DNA from: Phaeocystidibacter sp965659725
Lineage (GTDB): Bacteria > Bacteroidota > Bacteroidia > Flavobacteriales > Schleiferiaceae
DNA: 64,000 nucleotides
Reading direction: 5' to 3'
Assembly: GCA_965659725.1 (NCBI GenBank)
Contig: CBFHXG010000006.1
Location: 28,386-92,385 of the forward strand
The notes below the pieces were generated by a model. That model was not told the origin of the DNA. It ran no database searches and saw only the letters and a program-made list of their open reading frames with translations. Positions 51,200 through 60,592 of the stretch are shown here, piece by piece. Position 1 is the stretch's first letter, and every line of letters begins with the position of its first letter. Made by a program: the position numbers and the translations under genes.

Positions 51200-51937
51200 C
51201 TATCTCCCGTCGGCGTTCTCCGGAGGGTAGAATGGAACACGCTCTTGGAGAAGCTCTTGGGCAAATGCACGGTTGAGGATCTGCTCTACTAACTTATCCT
51301 CGTCATTGCTATCTGGATAGTACTTCTCTTTCAAGGAGATCTCGAACCATTTGGCATTGACATTCCACCAAAAGGCAGTCCAACTGCTTCTGTAATCGGA
51401 GATCAGCTCAAAAACGGTGAGTCCTGTTTCGCGATAGATCAGTTTACACAAGATCTGACCTTCGCTATGCGTCAATTTTCTCAGTTCGGGTTCAAATCGC
51501 TTCTCTAAGAACTCGTTGTATTCTTCGATATAATCCTCTCTTTCGTCCTCATCCGAAAGGTTATCGAGTTTGAGATTGAGTGAGTCGAGTCGGTCGCCGG
51601 CTAAGACCGCATAAGGATATACCCTCATCACCTTGCGTTTAAGGCGGAAGTAGCGGTTTCTGGCTTCCTGTGAGTCGAACGTAGGATCGTCTATCAACAG
51701 GACTTCATCCAATACTAGCCAAGGGATGGTATCGCCTTCAATGATCGCAGCCTGACGCACTTGTCCGTCCTTCATGTACTTGAACACCACCATGGTATCA
51801 TTGTACGTGGGGATGTATTGTACGTCGAACATCTCCGAATTCTCCTCCTCTACCTGGGCCAACCCTATCGTTGAGAGAAAGCAGAAAAACAGGAGTATGG
51901 CACCGCGAGTGATCACATTGTGCGATTTCGTTTCCAT
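51200..51937 (-). CDS. Exported DUF4294 protein
   Basis: Protein of 245 residues restricted to Bacteroidota (DUF4294). A signal peptide (about 1-28, with AILLFFCFLSTIGLAQ) is followed by an N-terminal beta-region and the typical charged helical core YFRLKRKVMRVYPYAVLAGDRL, LEKRFEPELRKLTHSEGQIL and SDYRSSWTAFWWNVNAKWF. The Arg/Lys-rich YFRLKRKV phrase marks the family. Function unknown; envelope localisation is inferred. Its first 25 nt overlap the end of accC, so it is the second gene of that transcript. Confidence 0.9.
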   Translation of the reverse strand: METKSHNVITRGAILLFFCFLSTIGLAQVEEENSEMFDVQYIPTYNDTMVVFKYMKDGQVRQAAIIEGDTIPWLVLDEVLLIDDPTFDSQEARNRYFRLKRKVMRVYPYAVLAGDRLDSLNLKLDNLSDEDEREDYIEEYNEFLEKRFEPELRKLTHSEGQILCKLIYRETGLTVFELISDYRSSWTAFWWNVNAKWFEISLKEKYYPDSNDEDKLVEQILNRAFAQELLQERVPFYPPENADGR

Positions 51938-53406
51938 GAACTTCCAACGTTAGAAGTCCCATTGGATTGTACAGGCTTATCACCGGCATTTTCCAATAAA
52001 TAGGCACCGATCAAGGCTGCAACCTCTTGTCCTGCTTCGTCCTCACGCTTGAGCATTTCCGGCTCGTAGTGCTTCTGAACGAAGTGTGTATCGAAATCGC
52101 CCGAAGTAAAGGCTTCGTGTAGCATTGTAAATCGGCAGAAAGGTAATGTGGTTTTAACACCTGCGATGCGGTACTCATCAATGGCGCGAACCATACGATC
52201 GATGGCCTTCTGGCGGTCATCAGCATACGTTATGAGCTTCGCGATCATGGGGTCGTAATAGATAGGAACATCCATTCCCTCTTCAAGACCATCATCTACG
52301 CGAATACCTGGCCCTTGAGGACGGCGATACAGTTTCAAATTACCGATGTCTGGCATAAAGTTCTCCTCTGGATCTTCCGCGTAAACACGCACTTCCACAG
52401 CATGACCATGAATGGAAAGGTCCTCTTGCTTGAAAGACAATTCGTGCCCCTCTGCAATGCGGATCTGTTCGCGAACGAGATCTACTCCAGTGATCAATTC
52501 CGTTACAGGGTGCTCAACTTGGAGGCGGGTGTTCATTTCGAGGAAGTAAAATTCTCCACTTGCGTCATAGATGAATTCAACCGTTCCTGCACCTTCATAA
52601 TCACACGCCTTGGCCACGTTCACAGCAGCTTGCCCCATGGCTTCCCGCTTCTCAGGTGTAAGGATGGCCGATGGTGCTTCTTCCACTACCTTCTGATGTC
52701 GGCGTTGAACACTACACTCGCGTTCAAAAAGGTGAACGACATTTCCATGTTGATCGGCAACCACCTGAATCTCGATATGTCGAGGTGAATTCACATACTT
52801 CTCAACGAACACGCTACCGTTGCCAAATGCTGATGTAGCCTCGCTCACCGCGAGTTGCATTTGCTCTTGGAATTCATCCGAAGAGTTCACGATACGCATT
52901 CCCTTACCTCCACCGCCTGCGGCAGCTTTGATCAATACGGGATATCCAATGTCTTCTGCGAGCTTCTTTGCCGCTTGTACATCCGTAATGGCTTCATCGG
53001 TACCAGGAACCAACGGAACATCATATCCTTTGACGGCTTGCTTGGCCATGAGCTTATCGCCCATGGTTTCGATGGCATAGGGCTTGGGGCCTAGAAAGAG
53101 GATTCCTGCGTCCCTTACCTTCTTAGAAAATCCAGCATTTTCTGAAAGGAATCCGTACCCTGGATGAATGGCATCCACTCCGAGTCGCTTCGACTCATCG
53201 ATGATCTTATCTGCAAGAAGGTAGCTCTGATTACTTGGAGGAGGACCTAATAGGATCGCTTCATCTGCATAGCGCACATGCAAAGCATTTCTATCGGCTT
53301 CAGAGTATACGGCAACGGTCTTGATGCCCATTTCCTTTGCCGTTCGCATAACGCGTAATGCAATTTCACCTCGGTTGGCAACGAGTAGCTTCTTGATGGA
53401 TTTCAT
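51913..53406 (-). CDS. accC: Biotin carboxylase subunit of acetyl-CoA carboxylase
   Basis: ATP-grasp enzyme of 497 residues that carboxylates the biotin carried by AccB, for fatty acid synthesis; it may also serve propionyl-CoA carboxylase. Visible are the N-terminal KLLVANRGEIALRVMR, the glycine-rich ATP loop KAAAGGGGKGMRI, the bicarbonate-site FLEMNTRLQVEHPVTE and the C-terminal DSPM-like YYDPMIAKLITYADD. Slightly longer than E. coli AccC (449) because of a C-terminal extension after YEPEML. accB is not adjacent, which favours a stand-alone or acyl-CoA carboxylase role. Confidence 0.92.
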   Translation of the reverse strand: MKSIKKLLVANRGEIALRVMRTAKEMGIKTVAVYSEADRNALHVRYADEAILLGPPPSNQSYLLADKIIDESKRLGVDAIHPGYGFLSENAGFSKKVRDAGILFLGPKPYAIETMGDKLMAKQAVKGYDVPLVPGTDEAITDVQAAKKLAEDIGYPVLIKAAAGGGGKGMRIVNSSDEFQEQMQLAVSEATSAFGNGSVFVEKYVNSPRHIEIQVVADQHGNVVHLFERECSVQRRHQKVVEEAPSAILTPEKREAMGQAAVNVAKACDYEGAGTVEFIYDASGEFYFLEMNTRLQVEHPVTELITGVDLVREQIRIAEGHELSFKQEDLSIHGHAVEVRVYAEDPEENFMPDIGNLKLYRRPQGPGIRVDDGLEEGMDVPIYYDPMIAKLITYADDRQKAIDRMVRAIDEYRIAGVKTTLPFCRFTMLHEAFTSGDFDTHFVQKHYEPEMLKREDEAGQEVAALIGAYLLENAGDKPVQSNGTSNVGSSWKRNRTM

Positions 53407-53502
53407 AGCACGGATTTATGTAGGGCGAAGATAAGTAATGAACGATTCCCCTCCTCGCCCTTTAAGACTTTAGTCGATCATGTCGACCTTATACATCCGT
53501 GC

Positions 53503-56500
53503 TTACTGGCCTATAATGATCCGGTGTGTTTCAATACGACCTTCACTGAACTCAACGCGAAGTAGATAGGTTCCAGCCGGTTGATCCAACTCAATTCCCA
53601 CTTTACCTTCAGCCGACTCAAATGAGGTCACTTCCTTGACCAATCGTCCATCCGTACTCAATATCTGTAGACTCACCGGATCCGTTGGTGAACTTGAATG
53701 GTCGAAGAAGAATATTCCAGAAGATGGATTCGGATATACAGATGTGTATTGCACATCCTCTTCCTCCAATCCGATCGAAATCAGTCGATAAGACAAGGTA
53801 TCATCATCTCCACAATCGTTACTGACAACCAAGGTTACACGATAGAACAAACCTGGCGTTTGATACGTGTGCGTAGGGAAGTTGGTTCCCGTAGCCGTAT
53901 TACCATCACCGAAGTCCCAGAAATAATTGGAGCCCACACTGGCTGTACCATCGAACTGAACCAACATACCGTTACCCCCAGAAGAGATGATCTGGTAGGT
54001 CCATGACGCAAAAGGATCAGAGCACAAGGCTACTACTTGCGTATCGATGGCAGTATCTCCACACGCATTCACCGCATAAAGAAGAACGGAGTAGTTCGAA
54101 TTAACCGTGTAGGTATGTGTCGGGTTGACACCCGTTCCTGAGTTGCCATCGCCGAAGTCCCAGAAGTACTGAACAGCATTGGATGAAGCCGAGGCATTAA
54201 AGGTAGCAGTGAAACCAGCGATCGAATACGTGTAGGAAGCGACTGGAGCAGAACAAACCGTAACGCTATCCACAATGGTGTCTGTACTTCCGCATGTATC
54301 CGTTACCACGAGAGTTATACCATAGGTGCCTTGAGTGCCATAGGTATGTGTAGGATTCACTCCATTGCCTGTATTACCATCGCCAAAATCCCAAGCGTAC
54401 GCGTTGCCTATGCCTCCTGAACCCGAAGCATTAGGAGTAACACTGAGACCAAACGTGCTGCTGTTGAATACCGCAGTAGGCGTTCCACACACTACGATCT
54501 GCTGTGTAGCGGTATCCGTCACACCGCACGCATTGGAAACGATCAACGTAATCGTATAGATTCCTGGTGTAGCATAGGTATGTGTTTCATTCACACCGCC
54601 ACCCGTATTACCATCTCCAAATAGCCACGTGTGGGTAGTGACATTGGCCGATGACGATGATCCATCAAAACTAGCTTGCAAGTTCGTAGACGAAGCAGTG
54701 AATCCAGCGGTTGGTGGAGCACAAGAAACGGTGGTGAAGGTAATTGGGCCAACCCAGCTACTCAACAAACCATTATCACAACTATCCTGTACATAAACGT
54801 CGTATGTCGTATTTGGAGCAAGGCCAGTTAGAGCAGCACTACCTCCCGTAATAGCCGTTTGATTCGGTGTGGCAGGAGTAAACCCTGGTGCACCCCATGC
54901 AATATTAGAGTAGCCTGAAAGTGAACTCCAGAATGCATCCGCATCTGTTGAACCCACATTCTGGATCGTAAGACCCACTGGATTATTACAAGTTGGACTA
55001 CAACTACCCGTTGTGGTGTATAGCGAGCCCGTATTCAGGGTGCTCACGCCAAAGTTCCTATCGTACAGGAGTGTACCAGAAGGATCCCTGAACTCAATAC
55101 CACACTCAATGCTCTGGAATCCTGAACTCCGGAAGAAGAGTTCGACATCTAATCCATCGCAAACGGGAACCATGAAAGTTTGTGAACCTCCACTTTCTAG
55201 CGTGTATGAGGTAGTCGTACCATTCACTATAACGTCCACAAAGTGCGTGAGTCCACCGCCAAACCCTACGGTCCACCCATTGGAGAATTGATCTTCCAAT
55301 TTGAGCTCATAGAGGCAGGCATTTGCACAAGGAAATGTACTCGCCCTTGTAGGACCTGCAAACCATGAAACTCCGCCATTCGAACAGGAATCCCTAACGT
55401 AGAATTCATAGGCCGCACCTGTTGCCAGGCCATTTACGATAAATGGATTGTTCTGAGCTGTAATCGTATTACCCGTTCCAAGGACAAATCCTGGAGGTCC
55501 GTATTCAATCACCCAAGACGTACCCCCTCCACTCGTCCAGCTAAGCTCTATCGCATCTTCGCTAACTCCCACTGCAGTGAGGTTGGTAGGACCAGGACAA
55601 CTTGGTTTTTCATCGATAGTTACATCATCGATGGCGATATCTGCTTGGAAACCAGTTGCTGTCTTTTCAGCGACGAATCGAATGAATACCGTTTGGTTGA
55701 TATAGTTATTGAGGTTTACAACCCGTTCTTGCCAAGGTAAACTGGCTCCTATCTGCTGTTGACCATTGATTGTAGACACCGTTGTCCACGGCGCTGAGCC
55801 TTGCTTCACCTGTACTTCAAGTTTTGAAATACTCTGACCATACATGTAGTACCAGAAGCGAAGTTGAGGCGTATCCAATGGAGATAGGTTGATCTCCGGA
55901 GTCCTAAACACGGTAGAGTTATTGCCAAACGACACAAAATCGGTGTACATGTACTTCCCGGACCCAGTGGTATGATCCCTATCTGGACCTGTATTTAGCG
56001 GAGCTTCCTGTCTATCCGATGGCTTCCACACATAACTAGTGGTATCCTGACGAACCCAACATGGTCCTATTTCTCCCTGGGATCCGAAAGTGGCTGGAAT
56101 AACCCAATCCGCTCCATCGAACGTTTCACTGAATGGAGCGTTCTTTGGCGCACAGGCCGTAGTTCCTAGAGCGGATGTTGATACAGCGCTCAACCCGTTG
56201 GCACCACAATCATTGTACACGTAGAACTCATAGGTTGTCCCCGATAACAAACCGTTAATAATGAAAGGTGATCCCGTAGCTGTCACTTGCGTACCAGAGC
56301 CCAACGAAAATCCTGGAGGGCCATACTCGATGATCCATGAAGTGCCTCCCACAGTATCCCACACTACGTCGAGCGAAGTTGTAGTTGGATTGACCACGCT
56401 GATGGATGTCGGCTTAGGACATGGAGGTTGTTCGTGAACATCAATATCATCTAAGGCTGCTCGAACTGCAGACCCAATGGTAGAACGTTCCATCACGAAG

Positions 56501-57498
56501 GTCAATTGGATAGTATCTCCCACATAATTTGCCAGGTTAATAATACCCTCCTTCCATGGAGCTGAGCCCGAGGTTTGCTGCTGCCCTGTAATGGTACGCT
56601 CCAAAGTGTTTGAGGTGCCATCCCAAATGTACACCTTGAGATCCTTGATATTGGTGCCGAACAAATGGTACCAGAACGTAACTTCTGGATTGGTCAGCGC
56701 CGAAATATCGATCAACGGCGTTCGAAGCACTGCAGTATCCGGAGCGTTGAAACCACCACCCGTGACATACATGTAATCACCAGATCCGGAGGTATGATCG
56801 ATTACGGGTCCCGATGTTGCCAGCTGAAAAGCCACCGGAGAAGGTGTCCAGAACAGGTTTGAACTTCCACCAGGGGCCGACCAACAACCGTCTATAGTTC
56901 CTTGAACGTTGAATTGTCCACTATTGCTGAAATTCGATCCATCAAAATCTTCTACCCAAGGTGCTGTTACTGGCAAACAAGAGGTAGTCGCAGAAACAGG
57001 TCCGGTCCATGTACTCACACCCAGTGCCCCACAGGTATCCCTTATGTAGAATTCGTAGGAGGTTTGAGGGGTCAAGCCCGAAATATTCACTGGATTACTA
57101 TTCACATTCACCAGCGTTCCCGTACCCGGCGCAAAGCCTGGAGCTCCATATTCTACTTGCCACGGAGCCGTACCTCCGCTAGTCCAGTTGAGCGTTACAC
57201 TATTCGAGGAAACGCCGACAACATTGAATGGATTTGGACGTGGACAAGGAGGAGCCTCTTCCACAGATACTAGGTCAATGGCAATGTCAGCATTAAAATT
57301 GGACCCATTGTGAAATCCGGTGAATCGGATAAAAATGTCTTGATTAGCAAAAGAACTGAGAGAGACCACCTGTTCCTCCCAAGTAGCCGTGTTGGTGAAT
57401 TGTTGCTGACCCGTGATCGTGATCATGTTCGTCCAGTTGCCGGTAGGTGTCTTCACATCTACCTCCAATCGGTCGATATTAGTACCGAACATATACAC
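53503..57498 (-). CDS. C-terminal part of a T9SS surface protein (frameshifted gene)
   Basis: Reading frame of 1331 residues continuing a gene that starts at 58691. It contains alternating MAM/jelly-roll-like domains (LFGTNIDRLEVDVK, then FVEDFDGSNFSNSGQF) and fibronectin type III domains (PFIINGLLSGTTYEFYV), a lectin-like segment (CLYELKLEDQFSNGW), one more FN3, then four PKD domains (WDFGDGNTGNGVNPTHTY) and a C-terminal T9SS type A sorting domain (VYPNPSSGIFFFD to the end). The apparent start is a GTG inside the frame, not a real start. It should be exported by T9SS and attached to, or released from, the cell surface; adhesion is likely. Confidence 0.88.
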   Translation of the reverse strand: MYMFGTNIDRLEVDVKTPTGNWTNMITITGQQQFTNTATWEEQVVSLSSFANQDIFIRFTGFHNGSNFNADIAIDLVSVEEAPPCPRPNPFNVVGVSSNSVTLNWTSGGTAPWQVEYGAPGFAPGTGTLVNVNSNPVNISGLTPQTSYEFYIRDTCGALGVSTWTGPVSATTSCLPVTAPWVEDFDGSNFSNSGQFNVQGTIDGCWSAPGGSSNLFWTPSPVAFQLATSGPVIDHTSGSGDYMYVTGGGFNAPDTAVLRTPLIDISALTNPEVTFWYHLFGTNIKDLKVYIWDGTSNTLERTITGQQQTSGSAPWKEGIINLANYVGDTIQLTFVMERSTIGSAVRAALDDIDVHEQPPCPKPTSISVVNPTTTSLDVVWDTVGGTSWIIEYGPPGFSLGSGTQVTATGSPFIINGLLSGTTYEFYVYNDCGANGLSAVSTSALGTTACAPKNAPFSETFDGADWVIPATFGSQGEIGPCWVRQDTTSYVWKPSDRQEAPLNTGPDRDHTTGSGKYMYTDFVSFGNNSTVFRTPEINLSPLDTPQLRFWYYMYGQSISKLEVQVKQGSAPWTTVSTINGQQQIGASLPWQERVVNLNNYINQTVFIRFVAEKTATGFQADIAIDDVTIDEKPSCPGPTNLTAVGVSEDAIELSWTSGGGTSWVIEYGPPGFVLGTGNTITAQNNPFIVNGLATGAAYEFYVRDSCSNGGVSWFAGPTRASTFPCANACLYELKLEDQFSNGWTVGFGGGLTHFVDVIVNGTTTSYTLESGGSQTFMVPVCDGLDVELFFRSSGFQSIECGIEFRDPSGTLLYDRNFGVSTLNTGSLYTTTGSCSPTCNNPVGLTIQNVGSTDADAFWSSLSGYSNIAWGAPGFTPATPNQTAITGGSAALTGLAPNTTYDVYVQDSCDNGLLSSWVGPITFTTVSCAPPTAGFTASSTNLQASFDGSSSSANVTTHTWLFGDGNTGGGVNETHTYATPGIYTITLIVSNACGVTDTATQQIVVCGTPTAVFNSSTFGLSVTPNASGSGGIGNAYAWDFGDGNTGNGVNPTHTYGTQGTYGITLVVTDTCGSTDTIVDSVTVCSAPVASYTYSIAGFTATFNASASSNAVQYFWDFGDGNSGTGVNPTHTYTVNSNYSVLLYAVNACGDTAIDTQVVALCSDPFASWTYQIISSGGNGMLVQFDGTASVGSNYFWDFGDGNTATGTNFPTHTYQTPGLFYRVTLVVSNDCGDDDTLSYRLISIGLEEEDVQYTSVYPNPSSGIFFFDHSSSPTDPVSLQILSTDGRLVKEVTSFESAEGKVGIELDQPAGTYLLRVEFSEGRIETHRIIIGQ

Positions 57499-58691
57499 CC
57501 AAAACGCAACTCTGGGTTGGTCAGGGTAGAAAGATTGATCCTTGGAGATCGCAACAGTGGACCGTTATTGGTAGAAAAACCAACTCGAGATGTCTGCGCC
57601 CATTGCGTTCCATCATGAGCAGCACTTGGCCCCGTGAAATTTGAGGTGAACGGCGGAGGTCCTGTTATCCAGAGATATCCGGAAGACGACGGATTCCTAT
57701 TCCAACATTGTTGAATACTACCTGGTTGGTTGAACTGAGCTGGCGGTGTAAACCCTCCACCTTCAAAGCTCTCCGACCAAGGCGCATTCACCGTTCCACA
57801 AACGGTGGTAGCTGAAAGTGGACCTTCCCAAAGTGAATACCCACCTGCACAACTGTCGCGTACCCAGAATTGATAGGAAATGGATGGATTAAGACCAGTA
57901 ACTGTGAAAGGATTGTTGGTTCCAGCATTTACGATCGTGGCTGAAGAGATAGGCTGACCAACCTCTACATACCGTATCTCCGCAGGGGCAGTCCCATTAG
58001 TTGAAACCCAAGCTAGTGTGATGGAGGTTTGTGTTCTACTTTGAACATTGAAGCTATTCGGCCGTGCGCATGAATTCGATTCCCAAACAAGGATGTCATC
58101 CACTGCCGTTTGACAAAAGCTACTGAAAGCGTTGGAGCGGTTGCCAACAAATCGGATCTTGATTGTATCGTTGACGTAGGCGGTAAGCGGGAACACCTCT
58201 TCTTCCCATGCATCGCTGCTGGCGCTTTGGGTGGCGGTGGCGGTTCCTAAGGCCGACCAGCTGGTACTACCAAAGGTTTGTACCTGCACGCCCATGGCTC
58301 CAATGGCAAATCCAAATTGATGAAGCCAAAAACGCAATTCGGGAGCCGTTGTGCCTGAAAGGTCCACCCACGGTGTTTCGATCGTAGTTTGCGTGGTGGT
58401 AAAATCGGTTCCATCAGCCTCCACAACAATGTATTTTCCATTGCCAGAAGTATGGTCGCCAGATGGACCTGAATTATTCTGCGATGTATTTCCTTGGTCT
58501 GGACGCCAATAAAGTCCGCTTGTATTATTCCTATTCCAACATCCAGGGATGTTTCCGGCCGCTGGATTATTTAGAGGCATACTGAATGCAGTAGAGCTGA
58601 AATCCTCGGCGTAAGGAATGCTTTCTATGCATTGTGCGTGACCTATAAGACTGAAAAGACCGACGATGGTTAGGGGTAAAAATCTTTTCAC
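57459..58691 (-). CDS. N-terminal part of the same T9SS surface protein
   Basis: Reading frame of 410 residues, starting at a GTG (58691), with a Sec signal peptide (MKRFLPLTIVGLFSLIGHAQ). The first MAM-like domain (FSSTAFSMPLNNPAAG to VDDILVWE) is followed by an FN3 domain (CARPNSFNVQSRTQ to GPLSATTVC) and the start of a second MAM domain. It leaves the frame at TNPELRFG, where sister repeats read TNPEVTFWYHLFG. The last 16 residues are frameshifted nonsense. With the downstream frame it would make a protein of about 1730 residues. Confidence 0.85.
   Translation of the reverse strand: MKRFLPLTIVGLFSLIGHAQCIESIPYAEDFSSTAFSMPLNNPAAGNIPGCWNRNNTSGLYWRPDQGNTSQNNSGPSGDHTSGNGKYIVVEADGTDFTTTQTTIETPWVDLSGTTAPELRFWLHQFGFAIGAMGVQVQTFGSTSWSALGTATATQSASSDAWEEEVFPLTAYVNDTIKIRFVGNRSNAFSSFCQTAVDDILVWESNSCARPNSFNVQSRTQTSITLAWVSTNGTAPAEIRYVEVGQPISSATIVNAGTNNPFTVTGLNPSISYQFWVRDSCAGGYSLWEGPLSATTVCGTVNAPWSESFEGGGFTPPAQFNQPGSIQQCWNRNPSSSGYLWITGPPPFTSNFTGPSAAHDGTQWAQTSRVGFSTNNGPLLRSPRINLSTLTNPELRFGCICSVLISTDWR
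57498..57504 (-). other. One-base frameshift site in the T9SS gene
   Basis: On the minus strand CGTTTTGGGTG lies where CGTTTTTGGGTG (Arg-Phe-Trp-Val) is expected by comparison with the other MAM repeats. A single T seems missing from a run of four. This is a plausible sequencing, assembly or phase-variation site. Confidence 0.8.
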
Positions 58692-58812
58692 TTTCGAGTT
58701 CTTGCTTTGTTCAATGTAAGGTACGCAATATTAAGAGGTAATGGTTGCCTCAATGAGCGAATGAAGTTCTTGAGTAGGTAAAGTTGTTCCATGAATCCAT
58801 AATCGAAAAATG

Positions 58813-58820
58813 TACATTTG
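58813..58820 (+). promoter_or_regulatory. -7 box six nt before the DUF4159 gene
   Basis: TACATTTG matches TAnnTTTG and ends six nt before the ATG at 58827. The transcript would start about at the start codon. A -33 TTG at normal spacing is not obvious. Confidence 0.45.
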
Positions 58821-58826
58821 GTTCAT

Positions 58827-59510
58827 ATGAAGAAGATCTTGGCTATTTCTCTTTCGTTTTGTGCGATGATCGCATTGCTAAGTTTCACCCCTCCATCCAG
58901 TTATGAGTTGGCGGTGATGAAGTACAGAGGTGGTGGAGATTGGTATGGAAATGCCAGTTCGCTGACCAACTTGATCGAGTTCTGTAATTTGGAGTTGAAG
59001 ATGGATATCGACCCAAACTACGAAGTGGTTGATGCCGGTTCGCCAGAGCTACTGAACTACCCTTTCGTTCACATGACCGGTCATGGTAACGTCGAATGGA
59101 ATGAAACAGAGCGTCAAAACATCAAAAAATGGCTGAAAGGTGGGGGATTCCTGCACATCGACGACAATTATGGAATGGATCCGTATATCCGTCCCCAGTT
59201 GAACACATTGTTTCCGGGTATCGAGCTCGAGGAGATCGCGGCAGACCATCCGATTTTCGCTTCACCCTTTGAATTGACAGAAGGCCTTCCAAAGATCCAC
59301 GAACACGATGGCAATCCTCCTCAAGCCTTTGGACTTTATCTGGATGGCAGATTAGCCGTATTTTACACGTTCGAGGCAGACCTAGGAGATGGTTGGGAAG
59401 ATCCAGAGATCCACAACGATCCTCCCCAGATCCGTCAAAAAGCATTGCAAATGGGCGCTAACATTCTTAGCTACGCCTTTAACGGTTCCGTTTATGTTCA
59501 AAACAACTGA
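58827..59510 (+). CDS. Exported DUF4159 protein
   Basis: Protein of 227 residues of the DUF4159 family. A signal peptide (1-20, with ILAISLSFCAMIALLSF) leads to an alpha/beta domain like a glutamine-amidotransferase fold without the catalytic Cys: YPFVHMTGHGNVEWNETERQ, then LKGGGFLHIDDNYGMDPYIR. The frame opens three codons earlier at a TTG, but the ATG at 58827 directly precedes the signal peptide and follows the promoter box. Family function unknown. It overlaps the AI-2E gene start by 17 nt. Confidence 0.9.
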   Translation: MKKILAISLSFCAMIALLSFTPPSSYELAVMKYRGGGDWYGNASSLTNLIEFCNLELKMDIDPNYEVVDAGSPELLNYPFVHMTGHGNVEWNETERQNIKKWLKGGGFLHIDDNYGMDPYIRPQLNTLFPGIELEEIAADHPIFASPFELTEGLPKIHEHDGNPPQAFGLYLDGRLAVFYTFEADLGDGWEDPEIHNDPPQIRQKALQMGANILSYAFNGSVYVQNN

Positions 59511-60591
59511 CCTAGTAAAATCCGTTTTTCAGCTCCTATTCTACGCGGCCATTGCGTGGCTGTTGTATACCGTCCGTGGTATGATAATCTACCTCATCAT
59601 CGGAGCAGGACTTACCGTAATGGGCAAGCCTTTGGTTCGATTGTTCAGGAAGATACCATTGGGAAAGTTGCAACTTCCCATGTGGGTCTGCAGCCTCCTC
59701 ACCATCGCAGTGATGGTATTGGTCATCAGCGGTGTAACTGGACTTATCGTTCCAGAATTCGTCAGGGAGGTCGGAGTGCTTTCGAAGATCAATTACTCGG
59801 AGGTATTCAACCGATTCGAAGAGGATTTCTCCGCAGCACAGACTCTATTGGCCGACTGGGAGGTGCTGCCGCAGGTTTCTGAATCCGACCTCAGGGATAG
59901 CGTGACAAGTTTGCTGAACATCGGTACGGTGAAATCTACCTTTGGTTCCTTGATCGGAGGATTAGGCAACATTGGCGTGGCTATCTTCTCGATCGTTTTC
60001 ATTCTATTCTTCTTCCTGAAAGAGGAAAAACTGGCCGATGCAGCCATCGATAATTTTATAGCGGACAAATACACCGAACAAGTTCGCAAGGTGGTGCCAA
60101 AAGCAAAGCGTACCCTCACTAGATACCTGCTCGGGCTCAATCTTCAGTTGGTATCTATCTTCCTCATGCTCTATTTCGGCCTGTCTATCGTAGGATTCGA
60201 AAACACCATCATAATTGCCCTATTCGCCGCCACCGTAAACGTGATCCCGTACATTGGTCCAATTATCGGAATCTCGTTTGGCCTAGTGCTTGGCTTAGGT
60301 CAAGAGCTTGCAATGGATCCAAACCTGAACCTACTCACCACAGCAGGCTCGCTTCTCGCGGTCTTTGTAGTGGTTCAACTAATAGATAACATCATCTCAC
60401 AACCGCTTATTTTCTCCAACAGCATCAACGCGCACCCACTGGAGATCTTTATCGTCATTTCCGTTGCTGGAACCCTGGCGGGCATAGCGGGAATGGTAGT
60501 TGCCGTTCCTTTGTACTCCGTTCTGCGCATCATCGCCAAAGAGTTCAATGTGAACGTGAAATTCATTCGAACGCTCTCCCGGAACGCCTGA
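59494..60591 (+). CDS. AI-2E (YdiK/TqsA) family membrane transporter
   Basis: Integral membrane protein of 365 residues with about eight helices, in the AI-2E/PerM family; TqsA exports autoinducer-2, others export protons/sodium or other small molecules. Helices include FQLLFYAAIAWLLYTVRGMI near the start and ATVNVIPYIGPIIGI, the family's most conserved segment, near 240. The ATG at 59494 begins MFKTTDLVK, directly before the first helix; the frame opens further upstream, but without a reasonable N-terminus. It is coupled to the DUF4159 gene and followed after 1 nt by the methyltransferase. Confidence 0.9.
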   Translation: MFKTTDLVKSVFQLLFYAAIAWLLYTVRGMIIYLIIGAGLTVMGKPLVRLFRKIPLGKLQLPMWVCSLLTIAVMVLVISGVTGLIVPEFVREVGVLSKINYSEVFNRFEEDFSAAQTLLADWEVLPQVSESDLRDSVTSLLNIGTVKSTFGSLIGGLGNIGVAIFSIVFILFFFLKEEKLADAAIDNFIADKYTEQVRKVVPKAKRTLTRYLLGLNLQLVSIFLMLYFGLSIVGFENTIIIALFAATVNVIPYIGPIIGISFGLVLGLGQELAMDPNLNLLTTAGSLLAVFVVVQLIDNIISQPLIFSNSINAHPLEIFIVISVAGTLAGIAGMVVAVPLYSVLRIIAKEFNVNVKFIRTLSRNA

Positions 60592-60592
60592 T

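Noticed and set aside
57498..57504. Programmed ribosomal frameshifting in the T9SS gene
   Set aside because: The T4 run lacks a slippery heptamer and stimulatory structure that I can see, and sister repeats in the same protein keep the frame without it. A mutation or sequencing error is simpler.
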